Program-made: the position numbers and the translations under genes | Assembly (NCBI GenBank): GCA_965222445.1 | Contig: CBDCTY010000002.1 | Coordinates: forward strand, 2,542,001 to 2,606,000 | Source of the DNA: GCA-958296115 sp965222445 | Lineage (GTDB): Bacteria; Chloroflexota; Dehalococcoidia; Lucifugimonadales; CAJWER01 | Direction: 5' to 3' | Length of the DNA stretch: 64,000 nucleotides | Part shown: positions 60,936-64,000 of the stretch, one piece after another | How the letters are laid out: each line of letters starts with the position of its first letter | Position numbering within the stretch: position 1 is the first letter of the stretch | Notes under the pieces: generated by a model | What the model was told of the DNA's origin: nothing | The model's database searches: none | Seen by the model: only the letters and a program-made list of their open reading frames with translations

Positions 60936-61913
60936 TTACTCCCCGCTGCTCCGGGGCTCGCCGCCGCTGTCTCCTCCGGCCGACGGCGTCGCCATCGAGG
61001 CCGCAGAGCTCAGGCCGCTGGCCGCCGCCGACAGGCCCGCGCTGGCCGCCATCGCTCCAACCGCCATGCCGCCCGGACCCCCTGCGGCCCCGCCAGCTAT
61101 CAGGCCGATGGTCTTCGCCGAGCGCACCATCGAAGCGGGCAGGTTCATGCCGAAGTAGAGCATCGAGAGCCAGGAGTCGAAGGTGCCGGCGTTGCCCAGC
61201 ATCGAAGGGACGCGGGTCGCCATGTAGACGAAGGCCAGCGACATCAGGAGCTTCCAGATCAGGTCCTGCACCGGCTCGAAGGCCGCTATCGAGGCGAACT
61301 CGTTGAGGAAGCCGAGACCTAGGGCCAGGGCGATGAGCTGGATGGCCTGCTGGAACACTGTCGTCATGAAGAGCCTGAGCCATTGCCTCCCCCAGCCCGC
61401 CGTGTGGGGCAGAATCCACAGCCCCAACGCAATCGGGGCCAGGGCCAACAGGATGTCGATGAGGGCGAGGCGCAGGACCATCTGGACGATCACGTAGAGC
61501 ACGAAGAAGCCGTAGACCAGGTAGAGCAGTGCAAGCAGCTGCGCCATGCCCACGCTCCCGGCTTGGACGGCTGTGAGAAACGTGTCGAGGGGAGCCCTGA
61601 GCAGGTCTCCGGGGGTGACGTTGAGGGAGACGGCTATGAAGCCGGACACGGCGTCGGCCACGTCCAGGACGAGGGCGCACCACCACAGGGACGATGCGGC
61701 GGCCACGAGGCCGAGCACGAGCCGGGGGACCATCTCCCGCCATCCCGTTTGCTGGCGGCCCAGGTGCTCGGAGACGATGAGGCTGAGGCCCATCCATCCG
61801 AGGATCACGACCAGCGCGCCCGACGTGATGGCCCAGACGACCATCCACGCCTGCTGCACCATGTCGTGGGCGTAGGTCAGTTCGGGAGGGGTGCCGGTGA
61901 GGATGTCGCTCAT
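60936..61913 (-). CDS. TrbL/VirB6-like polytopic conjugation protein
   Basis: 325 residues with about six to seven helices (for example VVWAITSGALVVILGWMGLS, GFFVLYVIVQMVLRLALIDI, LLALAPIALGLWILPHTAGW) and a low-complexity Gly/Ala/Ser C-terminus (AAGGPGGMAVGAMAASAGLS). This is the arrangement of TrbL/VirB6 channel proteins of type IV secretion. Starts three bases after the previous stop. Confidence 0.85.
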   Translation of the reverse strand: MSDILTGTPPELTYAHDMVQQAWMVVWAITSGALVVILGWMGLSLIVSEHLGRQQTGWREMVPRLVLGLVAAASSLWWCALVLDVADAVSGFIAVSLNVTPGDLLRAPLDTFLTAVQAGSVGMAQLLALLYLVYGFFVLYVIVQMVLRLALIDILLALAPIALGLWILPHTAGWGRQWLRLFMTTVFQQAIQLIALALGLGFLNEFASIAAFEPVQDLIWKLLMSLAFVYMATRVPSMLGNAGTFDSWLSMLYFGMNLPASMVRSAKTIGLIAGGAAGGPGGMAVGAMAASAGLSAAASGLSSAASMATPSAGGDSGGEPRSSGE

Positions 61914-61916
61914 GCG

Positions 61917-62528
61917 CTACCCACCCCCGCAGTTGTCGGAGTCCTGGCCGGACGCCCTCTCGACGACGCCGCAGAGCGTCCCGTGGACTCCCTCGATGAC
62001 CCAGCCGGCGAAGGCCTTGGCCCACCGCGCCGGGTTGAGCGCGCTCAGAATCTTGTCCCAGATGCGCCCCGGCTGGTGGACGGGGACGACGGCGTAGAAG
62101 TCGCCCCTCTTGCCGTCCTCGGCTTCTGCCAGCATGACCAGCAGGTAGGCCCGGTCGGGGTCGAGGTCGGGGTGCTCGTCGGCGTCTGGGTAGTCCCACG
62201 AGTACTCCCAGCCGTCGCTCCTCTTCTTCTCGCCGCCCTTCACCCGGTACATGGCGCTTATCCAGTCGCCGGTGTCGGCGTCCCGGACGGCGTAGTAGAG
62301 GTCCGCGATCTCCCGGTCGAAGATGGGCCTGGCGACGAACTCGCCCTTCTTCTTGCGCTCTACGAAATCCCGGTCGGCGTTGACGAGGGTCAGATCGTCA
62401 GGCGGGGCCTGGGCCAGGGCGATGCCGCTTGAAGGAATCGCCACCAGCGCCGCCAGAAGCAGCGCGGATGCCAGGGGAATAAGCCGTCTTGCCGACCGGA
62501 GTTTCGATTTCAGCGCCAACTCGTTCAC
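61917..62528 (-). CDS. Exported protein heading the transfer operon
   Basis: 203 residues with a signal peptide (LIPLASALLLAALVAIPSSG, cleavage after ALAQA). The mature part contains IFDREIADLYYAVRDADTGD and a C-terminal region with two Cys (GVHGTLCGVV ... SDNCGGG). I recognise no family; position suggests a periplasmic or surface component of the transfer apparatus. Confidence 0.65.
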   Translation of the reverse strand: MNELALKSKLRSARRLIPLASALLLAALVAIPSSGIALAQAPPDDLTLVNADRDFVERKKKGEFVARPIFDREIADLYYAVRDADTGDWISAMYRVKGGEKKRSDGWEYSWDYPDADEHPDLDPDRAYLLVMLAEAEDGKRGDFYAVVPVHQPGRIWDKILSALNPARWAKAFAGWVIEGVHGTLCGVVERASGQDSDNCGGG

Positions 62529-62613
62529 CTCTCTGCGGTTTGGTGCGATACATCGGAGTGCATCGCCCGCAAAAGAGTGTGAGCAGCCGGATGGCTATTC
62601 GGAACCTCCTATG

Positions 62614-62655
62614 GGGCGGTGCATTCATGCACCCGGGTGCATGAATGCACCGCCC
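62614..62655. repeat. Perfect 42-bp palindrome
   Basis: 21-base arms without a spacer; the left arm begins GGGCGGTGCATTCATGCACC and the centre is CCCGGG. Each arm contains GCATTCATGC, itself nearly symmetric. It lies between the minus-strand transfer operon (start 62528) and the plus-strand HTH gene (62939). It lacks T-runs, so operator, recombinase or replication site is likelier than terminator. A smaller hairpin GGGGGT/ACCCCC is at 62759-62775. Confidence 0.9.
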
Positions 62656-62938
62656 TGCGAGGGCTTCCGAAATACCCCCCTCTGATGCTGTAGTTGGGGT
62701 GTACAGGGAAAGGACGTTGGTGGCAGAAGGCCAAGCGGGGTCGTGGGCAAGCTGAAACGGGGGTAAATCACCCCCCTACAGGACGTAAACGGGAAGCACT
62801 TTTTGGGAAGCCCTCCTTCCGGCGAGGACTTGGACAAAGCGGCATCCCAGGGACTTGGATTCGTCCAAGCCGGAACACTCGGAGGGACTTGGATAATCCC
62901 CGGCGGTAACTCGGGGCTTGTGGAAGGAGGCGTTGACG

Positions 62939-63769
62939 ATGAAATCACGGGAGCCGGTCTTCGAGAAGAGTCGGAGTGTGGAGGACGTGCACCACCTGCG
63001 GCTGATGGCGCTGCTGCGCGAGCTGGTGCGAAACAAGGGGGTGATGAAGGCGACCCAGGAGCTGAGCGTCGACTACCGAACGCTGACCAACAGTCTGAAG
63101 GACGGCAGGCTGTCCAGGCGGATGCGCCAGGCGTTGGAGAAGGCGCTGCTGGAGGGTGGGGGCTCGCCCGCAGCCGAGCAGCGGGAGCGCAACGACGGTC
63201 TGGAGGGACGGCTGAAGGACGCGGAGGACAGGGGCGAGGCGTTGGGAAAGGGCCTCGCAGCCGTCCGGGGGGACGTCAAGGCGCTCAGGGACGAGCAGGC
63301 CCAGGGGTTTCGGCAGGTGGAACGGCGGCTGACGCAGGTGGAAGGCCCAGGGGAAGACCAGAGGGCGGCCGCTGACGATGCGGGCGGGCCGGCGAAGCGG
63401 CGGGCCGCGCCCTGGCGGGAGTACCCCGACCTGGTGACCCGTGAGGCTGTCGAGGGCGACGAGGAGGTCTTCGGCGCAGCCTGGCCGCTCATCGCGGGGT
63501 GGCGGGAGCTGAAGGACGCGCATCCGGTCCGTGGCAAGGGCTTCGAGTGGCTGACGGACGAGGAGAGGCTGCTGGTGATGGAGCTGACGCTGCTCGAAGA
63601 GCACGGCATGACGCTTCCGCCGGAGAAGCAGCCGCTGCGGGACTTCGCCCGGAACGGGCAGATCAACTGGCGCAGGACAGCGCTCTCCGACACGCGGAGG
63701 GCGCTGAGAAGGTGGGAGCTTCTGCTGCGCGTGGGGCGCGTCGTTACGTTCGGCCGCTGGCGTCGGTAG
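62939..63769 (+). CDS. HTH/coiled-coil protein, family member 3
   Basis: 276 residues from ATG 62939 (AAGGAGG nine bases upstream). HTH (LLRELVRNKGVMKATQELSV, DYRTLTNSLKDGRLSRRMRQ), coiled coil (~85-150), C-terminal domain (~165-276: EEVFGAAWPLIAGWRELKD, LTLLEEHGMTLPP, LLRVGRVVTFGRWRR) shared with the 48.0-kb gene. Divergent from the transfer operon across the palindrome, so it may be its regulator. Intact, and thus the reference for reading the damaged member 2. Confidence 0.75.
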   Translation: MKSREPVFEKSRSVEDVHHLRLMALLRELVRNKGVMKATQELSVDYRTLTNSLKDGRLSRRMRQALEKALLEGGGSPAAEQRERNDGLEGRLKDAEDRGEALGKGLAAVRGDVKALRDEQAQGFRQVERRLTQVEGPGEDQRAAADDAGGPAKRRAAPWREYPDLVTREAVEGDEEVFGAAWPLIAGWRELKDAHPVRGKGFEWLTDEERLLVMELTLLEEHGMTLPPEKQPLRDFARNGQINWRRTALSDTRRALRRWELLLRVGRVVTFGRWRR

Positions 63770-64000
63770 AGGGTCACTTTCTGCGTCAAGCAGTTTGAGG
63801 CAACTTAAGTGCAAGAAAAGAGCCACCAAAGAGCCATCAAAGGCAGTGATTCGTGCGGGGGGTCACGTAAGCCCTTTCCATCGGGTGTCGGCTGCGGTAA
63901 TAATTGATGCAGTTTCAGGCTTTTCCAGCGTTTCCCGCCCTAGAAACCTGGGGGCATCTCCCTCAAGCCCGGGTTGCACCACAAAGGTCGCCCAAGAGGG
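63770..64000. other. Non-coding end of window
   Basis: No supported gene. A short direct repeat AAAGAGCCAYC occurs near 63819 and 63829. A downstream gene may begin beyond the window. Confidence 0.4.

Noticed and set aside
1..64000. CRISPR array, rRNA genes or complete tRNA genes
   Set aside because: No regularly spaced repeat-spacer pattern, no rRNA signature and no complete cloverleaf were seen by eye on either strand.

Overview
The window reads as an accessory, repeatedly rearranged stretch of a bacterial chromosome or integrated element. Coding is mostly GC-rich and dense, with frequent 1-4 base overlaps. Several protein types (a secreted subtilase with a PPC domain, a one-chain kinase-regulator, a LamG-like secreted domain relic) remind me of uncultured Chloroflexota such as the SAR202/Dehalococcoidia group. 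That assignment is an inference from memory of protein style; no rRNA or universal marker is present.

Layout. 1-7.1 kb: the distal part of a type I restriction-modification operon (3' end of hsdS, then a HEPN-type protein, an AlbA_2/Schlafen-type protein, hsdR and a YgjP-like metallopeptidase). 7.2-8.9 kb: a replication-relaxation-like winged-helix protein. 9.4-15.8 kb: a probable mobile island with DNA-binding/coiled-coil proteins, a pentapeptide-FRG protein, a two-gene soluble/membrane pair, a ribbon-helix-helix protein and a large serine recombinase. 15.9-26.3 kb: an IS1182-type element, a secreted subtilase, and a nest of ISAs1-type elements broken by each other and by an IS1380-type element. 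26.4-34.3 kb: a repeat-bearing lipoprotein and an array of very small genes, including a possible SLATT-like 2TM protein and a zinc-finger protein. 34.4-38.8 kb: a strongly structured non-coding region followed by an HTH gene and an IetAS-type pair (AAA+ ATPase plus subtilase). 38.9-44.4 kb: a truncated IS21, and an ISNCY-like element split by an IS110 element that seems to carry its guide RNA. 44.4-46.4 kb: an IS-truncated histidine kinase/response regulator fusion. 46.5-52.8 kb: small genes, membrane proteins and transposase remnants. 52.85-58.34 kb: what looks like one transposon with related terminal repeats that carries a SWIM-domain transposase, a controller-type HTH gene and a BcgI-like restriction-modification pair. 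58.4-62.5 kb (minus strand): part of a type IV secretion (conjugation) cluster without its ATPases. 62.6-63.8 kb: a perfect 42-bp palindrome, then a third member of an HTH/coiled-coil family also found near 9.4 and 48 kb.

Together the genes describe a defence-and-mobility region: two restriction-modification systems, an IetAS pair, FRG, HEPN and Schlafen-type proteins, a possible SLATT protein, conjugation genes, a serine recombinase, and at least seven kinds of insertion sequence that interrupt each other and the host genes. The most noteworthy items are the transposon-borne BcgI-like system, the IS110 guide-RNA region whose sequence matches its own insertion junction, the folded region before the IetAS operon, the perfect palindrome, and a duplicated promoter-like element at 32.6 and 49.8 kb.
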